From Paenibacillus prosopidis (GTDB taxonomy: Bacteria; Bacillota; Bacilli; Paenibacillales; Paenibacillaceae): a stretch of DNA of 64,000 nucleotides. The notes beneath the pieces are model-generated. The model was given only the letters and a program-made list of their open reading frames with translations, made no database searches and was not told where the DNA came from. Positions 7,568 to 15,902 of the stretch are shown here, in pieces. The stretch is from NCBI RefSeq assembly GCF_003337375.1, contig NZ_QPJD01000021.1, positions 51,398-115,397 of the forward strand, in the 5' to 3' direction. The position numbers were made by a program, and so were the translations under genes. The stretch's first letter is position 1. Each line of letters opens with the position of its first letter.

Positions 7568-7678
7568 GTGATAGATGTCTATATGATTATTGCCTTATTG
7601 GCTTGTTTCGGTTTGTTTTACGGATTTTTGACCTGGTGCGGCAATGTCATTGAGCAATCGGGAGGGGACAACGGATGA
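7568..7678 (+). CDS. 36-residue membrane peptide at the head of the kdp operon
   Basis: The frame starts at GTG 7568, 8 bases after GGAGGAGGG, and encodes VIDVYMIIALLACFGLF followed by YGFLTWCGNVIEQSGGDNG. It has one membrane segment (about residues 5-24) and a short polar tail. Its stop overlaps the kdpF start (ATGA), showing translational coupling. It is not KdpF, which follows. Too short to assign by homology here; the good ribosome site and coupling argue that it is real. Confidence 0.7.
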   Translation: MIDVYMIIALLACFGLFYGFLTWCGNVIEQSGGDNG

Positions 7679-7752
7679 TTATCGTAACCGTTCTGGCGTT
7701 GTTTGTGTTCGTTTATCTGATCTATGCCTTAATTCATCCGGAAAAATTTTAG
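7675..7752 (+). CDS. kdpF: Potassium-transporting ATPase subunit KdpF
   Basis: 25 residues, MIIVTVLALFVFVYLIYALI then HPEKF. The single helix ending in YALIHPEKF is the KdpF signature. KdpF is a lipid-like stabiliser of the KdpABC complex in the membrane. It overlaps the upstream 36-residue gene and lies 16 bp before kdpA. Confidence 0.92.
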   Translation: MIIVTVLALFVFVYLIYALIHPEKF

Positions 7753-7768
7753 CCAAGGAGGATTTACG

Positions 7769-9448
7769 ATGGATGTTTTACAGATGCTGGTAGTCATTGC
7801 CGTCCTCTTACTGCTTGTCAAGCCGCTAGGAACGTATGTGTACCATGTATTTTCCAATGAACCAAATCGGCTGGACAAGATTTTCGGAGGAACGGAACGG
7901 TTTATTTTTAGGCTAATCGGCTTAAACCGGCGTGAGGGCATGAGCTGGAAAGGATATGCGCTAACCTTCATTGCTACGAATATCGTTCTCGTCGCCTTTA
8001 GTTATTTGATTTTGCGGCTGCAACATGCGCTCCCGTTCAATCCGAACGGCATGGGCAGTATGGAGCCCACGTTAACCTTTAATACGGTCATCAGTTTTAT
8101 GACGAATACGAATCTCCAGCATTACAGCGGCGAGAGCGCCTTATCGTATTTCTCGCAAATGGCTGTCATTATGATGATGATGTTCACATCTGCGGCTACG
8201 GGCTTCTCGGTGGCGATTGCCTTTGTCCGCGGCATTACAAGCAAAGGAGAAACGATCGGCAACTTCTTCGAAGACTTTGTCAAAGCACATACGAGAATAT
8301 TTCTTCCGGCTTCCTTCATTATTACGCTTGTGCTCGTGGCGCTTCAGGTGCCGCAAACGCTCGATCCGACGTTAACGGTCAAGACGCTCGAGGGCGCGAT
8401 GCAGAAAATTGCGGTCGGACCTGTCGCTTCGCTGGAATCGATCAAGCATTTGGGAACAAACGGCGGCGGATTTTTTGGCGTCAACTCGGCCCATCCGTTT
8501 GAGAATCCGAGTCCGCTCACAAACGTCATTGAAATTTTATGCATGTGGGCGCTGCCGGCTGCATTGCCGTACACGTTCGGGTTATTTGCTAAGAACAAAA
8601 AGCAGGGCTGGGTTATTTTCTCGGCGATGATTTGCTTGTTCCTCGTCTTCCTAAGCGTGGCGTATACGTCGGAGAAAGCCGGCAGCCCAGCGATGGAAGC
8701 CCTTGGCATCGACGCTTCCCAAGGCAGCATGGAAGGCAAGGAAGTGCGGTTCGGAATTGCGCAATCGGCGTTGTTTACAACGGTGACAGCCGCCGCAACG
8801 ACAGGAACCGTAAACAATATGCATGATACGCTCACACCGCTAGGCGGGTTGGTCCCGCTCGCGGAAATGATGCTTAACGTCATTTTCGGCGGCAAAGGCG
8901 TCGGACTGGTCAACATGCTGATGTATACGGTATTGGCCGTGTTCATATGCGGGCTCATGGTCGGCAGAACGCCGGAGTTTCTAGGACGGAAAATCGAGCC
9001 GCGCGAAATGAAGCTGATTGCCGTCGCCATACTGGCTCATCCGTTCATTATTTTAGTACCGACGGCGATTGCCTTCATGACCGATCTCGGGCATGGAGCG
9101 ATAACGAATCCCGGTTTCCACGGCATTAGCCAGGTGTTGTACGAATACACTTCATCGGCAGCGAATAACGGCTCGGGATTTGAAGGCTTAGGCGATAATA
9201 CCCCGTTCTGGAATATGAGCACCGGGCTTGTCATGCTGTTCGGCCGATATATTTCCATGATCGCCATGCTGGCTGTTGCCGGATCGCTCGTCCGGAAGCA
9301 GCCGGTGCCGGAGACGATCGGTACGTTCCGCACGGATAACGCTTTGTTTACGGGCTTATTAATCGGTACCGTTCTATTGATAGGAGCATTAACCTTTTTG
9401 CCGGTTATCGTTCTTGGACCGGTTGCCGAATATTTGACACTCCGCTAA
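7769..9448 (+). CDS. kdpA: Potassium-transporting ATPase subunit KdpA (channel-like)
   Basis: 559 residues, full family length, with about ten membrane segments. It is the K+-selective subunit related to SKT channels; filter-type segments visible include TNTNLQHYSGE, GTNGGGFFGVNSAHPFENP and TTGTVNNMHDTLTPLGG. AAGGAGG precedes ATG 7769. It acts with KdpB and KdpC to import potassium at very low external concentration. It follows two c-di-AMP riboswitches, as expected for a potassium importer that must be shut off when potassium is plentiful. Confidence 0.98.
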   Translation: MDVLQMLVVIAVLLLLVKPLGTYVYHVFSNEPNRLDKIFGGTERFIFRLIGLNRREGMSWKGYALTFIATNIVLVAFSYLILRLQHALPFNPNGMGSMEPTLTFNTVISFMTNTNLQHYSGESALSYFSQMAVIMMMMFTSAATGFSVAIAFVRGITSKGETIGNFFEDFVKAHTRIFLPASFIITLVLVALQVPQTLDPTLTVKTLEGAMQKIAVGPVASLESIKHLGTNGGGFFGVNSAHPFENPSPLTNVIEILCMWALPAALPYTFGLFAKNKKQGWVIFSAMICLFLVFLSVAYTSEKAGSPAMEALGIDASQGSMEGKEVRFGIAQSALFTTVTAAATTGTVNNMHDTLTPLGGLVPLAEMMLNVIFGGKGVGLVNMLMYTVLAVFICGLMVGRTPEFLGRKIEPREMKLIAVAILAHPFIILVPTAIAFMTDLGHGAITNPGFHGISQVLYEYTSSAANNGSGFEGLGDNTPFWNMSTGLVMLFGRYISMIAMLAVAGSLVRKQPVPETIGTFRTDNALFTGLLIGTVLLIGALTFLPVIVLGPVAEYLTLR

Positions 9449-9463
9449 AGGATGAGGTGAACG

Positions 9464-11500
9464 ATGATGAGTAGCAATCGAACAAAAAAGATGCTGTCTG
9501 CTGATGCGGTGAAACGCGCTTTAGTGGAGAGCTTTATCAAATTGAATCCGGTCGTCATGCTGAAAAATCCGGTTATGTTCGTCGTTGAGGCCGGTACGGT
9601 TATTGTTCTGCTGATGGCTGTATTCCCTAATTATTTCGACTCGCGGGAGCGTGTCGGATTCAACGTAACGGTGTTTCTCATATTATTGTTTACGCTGTTG
9701 TTCGCAAACTTCGCAGAAGCGATTGCGGAAGGCCGCGGCAAGGCGCAAGCTTATTCGCTCAAAAAGTCGAAGCAGGAAATAACCGCAAATAAGTTAGTCG
9801 GGGGTTCTATCGTAGTAGTATCGTCAACCGAGCTTCGTAAAGGCGATATTGTAATGGTGTCGCAAGGGGAAATGATTCCCGGCGACGGCGAGGTTATTGA
9901 AGGCTTGGCTTCGGTGGATGAGTCGGCTATTACGGGCGAATCTGCTCCGGTTATTAAGGAAGCGGGAGGGGACTTCAGCTCCGTTACGGGCGGAACGCGT
10001 GTCGTTAGCGACTCGATTAAGATACGCATAACAAGCGATCCTGGGCAATCGTTTATCGACCGCATGATTGCGTTAGTCGAAGGTGCAAAGCGGCAGAAAA
10101 CGCCGAACGAAATTGCGCTGAACACGCTGTTGACCAGCTTAACGATTATTTTTTTAATCGTTGTTGTGACATTGGCGCCTATCGCCAATTATTTGGATAT
10201 AAAATTAGAGATTCCGGTATTGATCGCCCTGCTAGTATGTCTGATCCCTACGACGATAGGCGGACTGTTATCGGCCATCGGCATTGCCGGCATGGACAGG
10301 GTTACGCAATTCAACGTGCTGGCCATGTCGGGCAAAGCGGTCGAGGCGGCGGGCGACATTAATACGATGATATTGGATAAAACCGGCACAATCACCTTCG
10401 GCAATCGGATGGCAAGCGAGCTTGTACCCGTAGGCGGCGACAATATCGAGCAGTTATCGGGATGGGCAGCCATCAGCTCGCTCAAGGATGAAACGCCTGA
10501 AGGCCGCTCCGTGCTGGAGTGGATGAAAAAGCAAGGAATGAGCTACGATGCATCGCTTGCCGAAGGCGGCGAATTCGTTGAGTTCAAAGCGGAAACGCGA
10601 ATGAGCGGCATGGACTTGAAGGACGGCCGCCATGTTCGCAAGGGTGCGGTCGATGCGGTCAAGAAATGGGTGGCTGCGCAGGGCGGGGAAATTCCGTCCG
10701 ATTTGGATCAAGCAGCGAAGCAGATTGCGTCATTAGGCGGCACGCCGCTCGCCGTAGCAGTAGACAATAAAATGTTTGGCGTTATTTATTTAAAGGATAC
10801 AGTGAAGCCAGGCATGAAGGAAAGGTTCGACCAGCTGCGCGAAATGGGCATCAAAACGATCATGTGTACAGGTGACAATCCGCTTACGGCAGCAACAATC
10901 GCGAAGGAAGCAGGCGTCGATGAATTTATTGCGGAGAGCAAGCCGGAAGACAAAATCGCCGTTATCCGCAAAGAGCAGGCTGAAGGTAAAATGGTTGCTA
11001 TGACAGGCGACGGCACGAATGATGCGCCTGCGCTTGCGCAAGCGGAGGTTGGGCTTGCCATGAACAGCGGTACGATCGCGGCGAAAGAAGCGGCGAATAT
11101 GGTCGATCTGGATTCTGATCCGTCGAAAATTATTGAAGTGGTCGCCATAGGCAAGCAATTGCTTATGACAAGGGGCGCACTGACCACGTTCAGCATCGCC
11201 AACGACATTGCCAAATATTTTGCGATTATTCCTGCGATGTTCATGCTCGCTATCCCGGAGATGGGCGTGCTCAATATTATGAAGCTCGGATCTCCGTTGT
11301 CGGCTATTTTGTCGGCGCTCATTTTTAACGCGATAATCATTCCGCTCCTCATTCCGCTTGCCATAAAAGGTATAACGTACAAACCGATGAGCGGGGCGCA
11401 GCTGCTAAGCCGCAATGTGTTCATATACGGGCTTGGCGGGGTTATTGTTCCTTTTATAGGCATAAAACTAATCGACTTAATCGTGCATGTATGGATCTAA
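9464..11500 (+). CDS. kdpB: Potassium-transporting P-type ATPase subunit KdpB
   Basis: 678 residues from the first of two adjacent ATGs (9464 or 9467). P-type ATPase landmarks are intact: TGES in SAITGESAPV, the phosphorylated Asp in LDKTGTITFGN (residue 305), CTGDNPLTAATIA and MTGDGTNDAPALAQA. It hydrolyses ATP to drive potassium uptake through KdpA. GGATGAGGTG lies before the start, and kdpA ends 15 bp upstream. Confidence 0.98.
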   Translation: MMSSNRTKKMLSADAVKRALVESFIKLNPVVMLKNPVMFVVEAGTVIVLLMAVFPNYFDSRERVGFNVTVFLILLFTLLFANFAEAIAEGRGKAQAYSLKKSKQEITANKLVGGSIVVVSSTELRKGDIVMVSQGEMIPGDGEVIEGLASVDESAITGESAPVIKEAGGDFSSVTGGTRVVSDSIKIRITSDPGQSFIDRMIALVEGAKRQKTPNEIALNTLLTSLTIIFLIVVVTLAPIANYLDIKLEIPVLIALLVCLIPTTIGGLLSAIGIAGMDRVTQFNVLAMSGKAVEAAGDINTMILDKTGTITFGNRMASELVPVGGDNIEQLSGWAAISSLKDETPEGRSVLEWMKKQGMSYDASLAEGGEFVEFKAETRMSGMDLKDGRHVRKGAVDAVKKWVAAQGGEIPSDLDQAAKQIASLGGTPLAVAVDNKMFGVIYLKDTVKPGMKERFDQLREMGIKTIMCTGDNPLTAATIAKEAGVDEFIAESKPEDKIAVIRKEQAEGKMVAMTGDGTNDAPALAQAEVGLAMNSGTIAAKEAANMVDLDSDPSKIIEVVAIGKQLLMTRGALTTFSIANDIAKYFAIIPAMFMLAIPEMGVLNIMKLGSPLSAILSALIFNAIIIPLLIPLAIKGITYKPMSGAQLLSRNVFIYGLGGVIVPFIGIKLIDLIVHVWI

Positions 11501-11536
11501 CTTAACTTTACATTAACAGGAAAGAAGGCGTGACAT

Positions 11537-12145
11537 ATGGACGGTCAAGCAAAATCAAGCCCGCGGGTCGGCTTATCGATTCTGTCGGTTTCTTTACGCA
11601 TTAGCCTATTGTTTATGCTCATTTGCGGAATCATTTATCCGCTCGCAAGCACGGGAGCAGCACAGCTGCTCTTTCCATATCAGGCGAACGGCAGTTTATT
11701 AAAAGACAGCAATGGCGAGTTAACGGGTTCCGAGCTTATAGGACAAAGCTTCTCGGACCCAAGTTTCTTCCAAGGACGTGTATCAAGCATCGAATATAAT
11801 GCGGCTGCATCCGGCTCTAATAACTTCGCACCGTCAAATCCCGCCCTAATTGAGCGGACTAAAGCTTCGGTCGAGGAATGGAAAGCGAATAATCCGGATG
11901 TTCCGGTCGATCAGGTTCCAATCGCGCTTCTTACGAACTCGGGCTCCGGACTGGATCCCCACATCACGCCGCAATCCGCGGCTGTCCAAATTCCGCGGAT
12001 CAGCAAGCTGACCGGTCTGCCGGCTGCAGAGCTTACAGTGCTTGTTAAGGAGCAAACCGAAGGACGTGATTTAGGACTTTTCGGCGACGAGCGGGTTAAC
12101 GTGCTTAAGCTGAATCTTGCATTATCAGCCAAATTGGTGAAATAG
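11537..12145 (+). CDS. kdpC: Potassium-transporting ATPase subunit KdpC
   Basis: 202 residues with one N-terminal membrane helix (SLRISLLFMLICGIIYPLAS) and an extracellular domain containing IGQSFSDPSFFQGR, SGSGLDPHITPQSA and the late EGRDLGLFGDERVNVL, all KdpC features. It stabilises the KdpABC complex and raises potassium affinity. GGAAAGAAGG precedes ATG 11537. The next gene starts two bases after its stop. Confidence 0.97.
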   Translation: MDGQAKSSPRVGLSILSVSLRISLLFMLICGIIYPLASTGAAQLLFPYQANGSLLKDSNGELTGSELIGQSFSDPSFFQGRVSSIEYNAAASGSNNFAPSNPALIERTKASVEEWKANNPDVPVDQVPIALLTNSGSGLDPHITPQSAAVQIPRISKLTGLPAAELTVLVKEQTEGRDLGLFGDERVNVLKLNLALSAKLVK

Positions 12146-12146
12146 C

Positions 12147-14465
12147 ATGCAGTATCGCAGAAAGACGCCGGAAGAGCTGCTGCTTTCCATTTCAAAGCTC
12201 CACCTTGGAAGGTTGAAAATATTGATAGGCTCCGTTAGCGGTTCAGGCAAAACCTATCACATGCTGCAGGAAGGAACTCAGCTTAAGCGTGATGGAATCG
12301 ATGTTGTCATATGCGCGGTATCCACGCTGCAAAGGCCGGAAACGGTCGGCCAACTCGGTGAGCTGGAGCGGGTTCCAAGCATTCATTGGTGGAAGGACGG
12401 CGTTGAACAGAAGGACTTGAATCTCGATGCGCTGATCGAGCGCAACCCGGAGGTCGTGCTCGTAGACGGACTGGCGCACCGCAATCGTGCAGAGGCGCGT
12501 TTTCGAACGCGTTTGGAGGATGTTCTCTTTTTACTTGAGAAAGGGATTAGCGTAATAACGACGATTAATGTATACGAACTGGAAGGAGCGGATGAAGCGG
12601 CATTGAAATGGACCGGCATTCGTGCAGAATGCACGGTTCCGGCCCATACACTCGAGCTTGCGGACGAAGTCCGGTTAATCGACGTATCACCCGAAACGAT
12701 ATTGCAGCGGATTAAGGAGGGCGTTCTTGGCGAAAATACGCATCCGGCGATTTCGATGCGGGGAAACCTGGCTGTGCTGCGGGAGCTGTCGCTGCGGCTC
12801 GTTGCTGAAGGCGTGAATGAGACACTGGAGAAGCACCGCGAACAGCTGGGGCTCACCGGACCTTCCGGGGCGTCGGAGCGCATTTTAGTAACGGCTCAGT
12901 ACCATTGGAACGGCTCATTGTACGTGCGCAGGGGCCAGCAAATCGCAAGAAGGCTGAACGGCGATATTGTCGTTGTTTCATTTGTTCACCCCCGCAAGGT
13001 GCTTTCTAAGGAGGAACTGGCTTTCAAGAGCTCCATCATGAAGCTCACGGAAAAAGTAGAAGGCAAATTCGAAGAGCTGCCGCTCCTTCATCGCCGTAAG
13101 CTGCCAGCCGCTCTCGTGCGATATGCGGAAGAACAGAACGTGACGCGCATCGTAATGGGACACTCGAAGCAAACAAGATGGCAGCAGTTATGGCAAGGCT
13201 CGATCGTTGACAGCGTGCTGCGCAGGCTGTATCAGATTGATTTGTTTCTGATGGCGGATCGCGCGGAGCACGAGGGCGAGCGTATTATGCCTATCAGGCA
13301 GAAAAGTGGCTCGAGCAGGGAGCTGTTCCGCCGCTTCAGCATGGAAGAGAAGGAGAAGCGGATCGAATCGATAAGCAGAGGCATGTTCAAGGTTTATATC
13401 GGAGCGGCGCCGGGTGTAGGGAAGACCTATACAATGCTTGCAGAAGCGAATGTCCTGCTCCGGAAAGGCATCGATGTCGTAGTCGGTTTGGTCGAAACGC
13501 ATGGGAGGCGCGATACACTCCATCAAATTGGCGATCTACCGGTTATTGAGCAGCAGACGATACAGTATCGCGGGACGACGCTGAAGGAAATGGATGTCGA
13601 CGCCATCATTCGCCGAAACCCCGATGTTGTTTTGGTCGATGAGCTTGCGCATACGAACGTTCCGGGAAGCTTGCGTAAAAAGCGGTATGAGGATGTCATT
13701 TATTTATTGGAAAATGGGATTTCAGTCATATCCACCATGAACGTGCAGCATATCGAAAGCTTGAATGATGCCGTCGAGCAAGTAACCGGCGTGCGCGTCA
13801 GGGAAACGGTACCGGATGCGATTTTACGTCTGGCGAATGAGGTCGAGCTCATCGACGTGACGCCTCAAATGCTGCAGCAGCGTATGAGAGAAGGCAAAGT
13901 TTATGCGATTGAAAAGGTCGAGCAAGCGCTTGGCGCTTTTTTCACGACCGTCAATTTGATTGCACTGCGCGAACTCGCTCTCCGCGAAATTGCCGATGAT
14001 GTCGATGAGCGGCTCGAGTCGTGGGACCGCAACCAGTCGCTCCGGGGACCGCTTCGCAGGCGGGAAGTTATATTTGTCGGCGTCGATATCGACTCCGATG
14101 CCGAACGCCTCATACGCCGCGGCTTCCGTCTCGCTTACCGGCTCAAGGCCGAATGGTATACACATTACGTGCAGGACGGCAGCCCATGGACGGATGAGAA
14201 AACAACAAAACGAGATGCATTATTGAAGCTGACTGAGCGCCTCGGCGGGAAGTTTGAAATGTCAAAGGCGGAGAGCAAGCAGCATATTGCCGCGACGCTC
14301 CTAACAGCTGCCAATCTTGCGAAGGCAACGCAGCTTATAATAGGCCAATCCAACCGTACTTTGTGGCATGGTTTGCTGCGCGGCAATATCGTCCGCCAAC
14401 TGCTGCGAACAGGCCGTCATATGGATGTGCTCATTGTCGCAAACCGGGTGGCGGAGAGGCCATAA
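12147..14465 (+). CDS. Tandem KdpD sensor-domain protein without histidine kinase
   Basis: 772 residues made of two KdpD N-terminal modules head to tail. Module 1 (about 1-400) has Walker A GSVSGSGKT (28-36), a changed VDGLAHRN in place of VDELAHTN, and a universal-stress-protein (USP) fold from about 245. Module 2 (about 405-772) has canonical GAAPGVGKT (about 419), VDELAHTNVPGS and a second USP domain from about 635. No membrane helices and no HisKA/HATPase domain follow, and no kdpE is in the window. The start is two bases after the kdpC stop without a clear ribosome site, so it is coupled. USP domains of KdpD bind c-di-AMP in Staphylococcus aureus; a sensor or inhibitor role for KdpABC is inference. 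Confidence 0.9.
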   Translation: MQYRRKTPEELLLSISKLHLGRLKILIGSVSGSGKTYHMLQEGTQLKRDGIDVVICAVSTLQRPETVGQLGELERVPSIHWWKDGVEQKDLNLDALIERNPEVVLVDGLAHRNRAEARFRTRLEDVLFLLEKGISVITTINVYELEGADEAALKWTGIRAECTVPAHTLELADEVRLIDVSPETILQRIKEGVLGENTHPAISMRGNLAVLRELSLRLVAEGVNETLEKHREQLGLTGPSGASERILVTAQYHWNGSLYVRRGQQIARRLNGDIVVVSFVHPRKVLSKEELAFKSSIMKLTEKVEGKFEELPLLHRRKLPAALVRYAEEQNVTRIVMGHSKQTRWQQLWQGSIVDSVLRRLYQIDLFLMADRAEHEGERIMPIRQKSGSSRELFRRFSMEEKEKRIESISRGMFKVYIGAAPGVGKTYTMLAEANVLLRKGIDVVVGLVETHGRRDTLHQIGDLPVIEQQTIQYRGTTLKEMDVDAIIRRNPDVVLVDELAHTNVPGSLRKKRYEDVIYLLENGISVISTMNVQHIESLNDAVEQVTGVRVRETVPDAILRLANEVELIDVTPQMLQQRMREGKVYAIEKVEQALGAFFTTVNLIALRELALREIADDVDERLESWDRNQSLRGPLRRREVIFVGVDIDSDAERLIRRGFRLAYRLKAEWYTHYVQDGSPWTDEKTTKRDALLKLTERLGGKFEMSKAESKQHIAATLLTAANLAKATQLIIGQSNRTLWHGLLRGNIVRQLLRTGRHMDVLIVANRVAERP

Positions 14466-14469
14466 ATAC

Positions 14470-14506
14470 AAAACAGCCCGAACCGTCTGCAGTTTGGGCT
14501 GTTTTG
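14470..14506. terminator. Terminator of the kdp operon
   Basis: AAAACAGCCCGAAC and GTTTGGGCTGTTTT form a near-perfect stem directly after the stop. Both sides are suitable, so it can act in both directions. Confidence 0.85.
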
Positions 14507-14519
14507 ATTGTATTGGTTC

Positions 14520-14632
14520 AAATATAAGAATTATAAGTTTCAGTAAGCTGCGCCTCCAAAGGACGGCACAGAACCGAGCTGAGCACAAACGCAGCTAACG
14601 GTTCGTGCAAAGCGACAGCCGTTTACGCTTGT
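14520..14632. repeat. Dispersed repeat, diverged copy 1 of 3
   Basis: It starts AATATAAGAATTATAAGTTT and ends CAGCCGTTTACGCTTG, matching both ends of the near-identical repeats at 42085 and 45704; the middle has drifted. It fills the spacer between the kdp operon and the HxlR gene. Confidence 0.55.
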
Positions 14633-14635
14633 ATA

Positions 14636-14968
14636 TCAGGCTTCCTCAGCCGGTTCAATCCATTCTTGCGACCACACTTGTATTTCCCGAATGACCGGCT
14701 CAAGCGCGCGGCCTTTCTCTGTTAACGAATATTCTATGCGAACAGGTATTTCGGGGTAGACGTGCCGGTCGACAATACCTTCGTTCTCTAAGTCTTTGAA
14801 TCGCTCCGATAACAGTCTGCCGCTGATCGGCAGCGCCGATTGTACGGCGCAAAATCGCTGCGGGCCGGACAATAGCTGATATATGATTAGGCCGGTCCAA
14901 CGTTTGCTAACGATGTCCATTCCCTTCTGGAAACGGGGACAAAGGTTTGACTGATCCATGTGTATCAC
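14636..14968 (-). CDS. HxlR-family transcriptional regulator
   Basis: 110 residues with the HxlR winged helix: a conserved Cys near the N-terminus (SNLCPRFQKGMDIVSKRW), GLIIYQLLSGPQRF, ALPISGRLLSERFKDLENEG and the wing RIEYSLTEKGRAL. The single Cys at about residue 8 is where redox- or quinone-sensing members (for example CatR and YodB in Bacillus subtilis) react. It is divergent from an extradiol dioxygenase and separated by a promoter with a clear palindrome, so it most likely represses that gene. Confidence 0.9.
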   Translation of the reverse strand: MIHMDQSNLCPRFQKGMDIVSKRWTGLIIYQLLSGPQRFCAVQSALPISGRLLSERFKDLENEGIVDRHVYPEIPVRIEYSLTEKGRALEPVIREIQVWSQEWIEPAEEA

Positions 14969-15040
14969 CTCTTTTTAGCTTCCATTAAGTATAACTCCAA
15001 TATCTTATTTATACAAGCACACCTGAATATTGTTAATTAC

Positions 15041-15087
15041 TTGACTATCATAAGTTATAAAATTATAATTAGTTACAAATAGTAACT
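15041..15087 (+). promoter_or_regulatory. Promoter and HxlR-type operator of the dioxygenase operon
   Basis: TTGACT (15041-15046), a 17-base spacer and a perfect TATAAT (15064-15069) form a strong SigA promoter. Immediately after it AGTTACAAATAGTAACT (15071-15087) is a perfect 6-5-6 inverted repeat over the expected start site. GTTAC-n5-GTAAC symmetry resembles operators of HxlR regulators that respond to quinones. Confidence 0.8.
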
Positions 15088-15107
15088 GAACTTGAGGAGG
15101 CACAACC

Positions 15108-15872
15108 ATGAACCCGTTATTTCTAGCACACGGATCACCTATGCTCGCTGTCGAGCAAAATGAATATAGCAAGTTTCTTCAAGCAACCGGAGCGAAGCTG
15201 AAGCCTGATGCAATCGTTATTTTTACGGCACACTGGGAGACCGAGACGGTTACCATTTCGTCAAAGGACGATGAATACGAAACGATTTACGATTTTTACG
15301 GCTTTCCCGATGAGCTTTATCAGGTTAAATATCCGGCTAAAGGATCAACGAAGGTTGCCGCTCTTGTCGGTCAATTGCTGAGCGACAAAGGCATACCGGT
15401 CGCTTATGATACTACGCGTGGACTAGACCATGGCTCCTGGACGATGCTGAAGCATATGTTTCCGATAGCTGATGTGCCGGTGGTTCAAATATCGGTCAAT
15501 CCTTACCGCTCTGCGGAGGAGCAATATCAAATCGGTGAGGCGCTGCGCAGCTTAAGCGAACAAAACATTTTGCTGATCGGCAGCGGTGTTACTGTTCATA
15601 ATCTGCGGGCTGTAAAATGGGGACAAAAGGAGCCGGAAAGCTGGGCAGTCGAGTTTGACGAATGGTTAATTAATCGAATGAACGAGCTCGATACAAAATC
15701 CTTATTTCAATATGAACAGCTTGCCCCATATGCTAAAATGGCAGTACCGCGTGCGGAGCACTTAGTTCCATTATACATTGCGCTTGGAAGCGGAAACCCT
15801 GCAAAAGCGCCGAAAGTTATTTATCGCAGTTATGAGTTTGGCACACTGAGCTACCTATCGTTGCAATTTTAA
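15108..15872 (+). CDS. DODA-type class III extradiol ring-cleavage dioxygenase
   Basis: 254 residues of the LigB/YgiD superfamily. Metal-site histidines are visible in FLAHGSPM (His8), FTAHWET and LDHGSWTML, with a late His in GVTVHNL. Family members cleave catecholic substrates such as DOPA or act on other diols; the true substrate is unknown. GAGGAGG precedes ATG 15108. The strong promoter and divergent HxlR gene suggest induction by catechol or quinone stress. Confidence 0.88.
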   Translation: MNPLFLAHGSPMLAVEQNEYSKFLQATGAKLKPDAIVIFTAHWETETVTISSKDDEYETIYDFYGFPDELYQVKYPAKGSTKVAALVGQLLSDKGIPVAYDTTRGLDHGSWTMLKHMFPIADVPVVQISVNPYRSAEEQYQIGEALRSLSEQNILLIGSGVTVHNLRAVKWGQKEPESWAVEFDEWLINRMNELDTKSLFQYEQLAPYAKMAVPRAEHLVPLYIALGSGNPAKAPKVIYRSYEFGTLSYLSLQF

Positions 15873-15902
15873 TAATATATTTGTTGGAAAAGGTGAATTA
15901 GG

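Noticed and set aside
8344..9030. Long open frame on the minus strand inside kdpA
   Set aside because: It is the complement of a strongly conserved kdpA sequence, has no ribosome site and is rich in Ser/Pro/Ala runs typical of antisense frames in GC-rich genes.
10786..11463. Long open frame on the minus strand inside kdpB
   Set aside because: It is antisense to the catalytic core of KdpB and has no ribosome site or recognisable domain.
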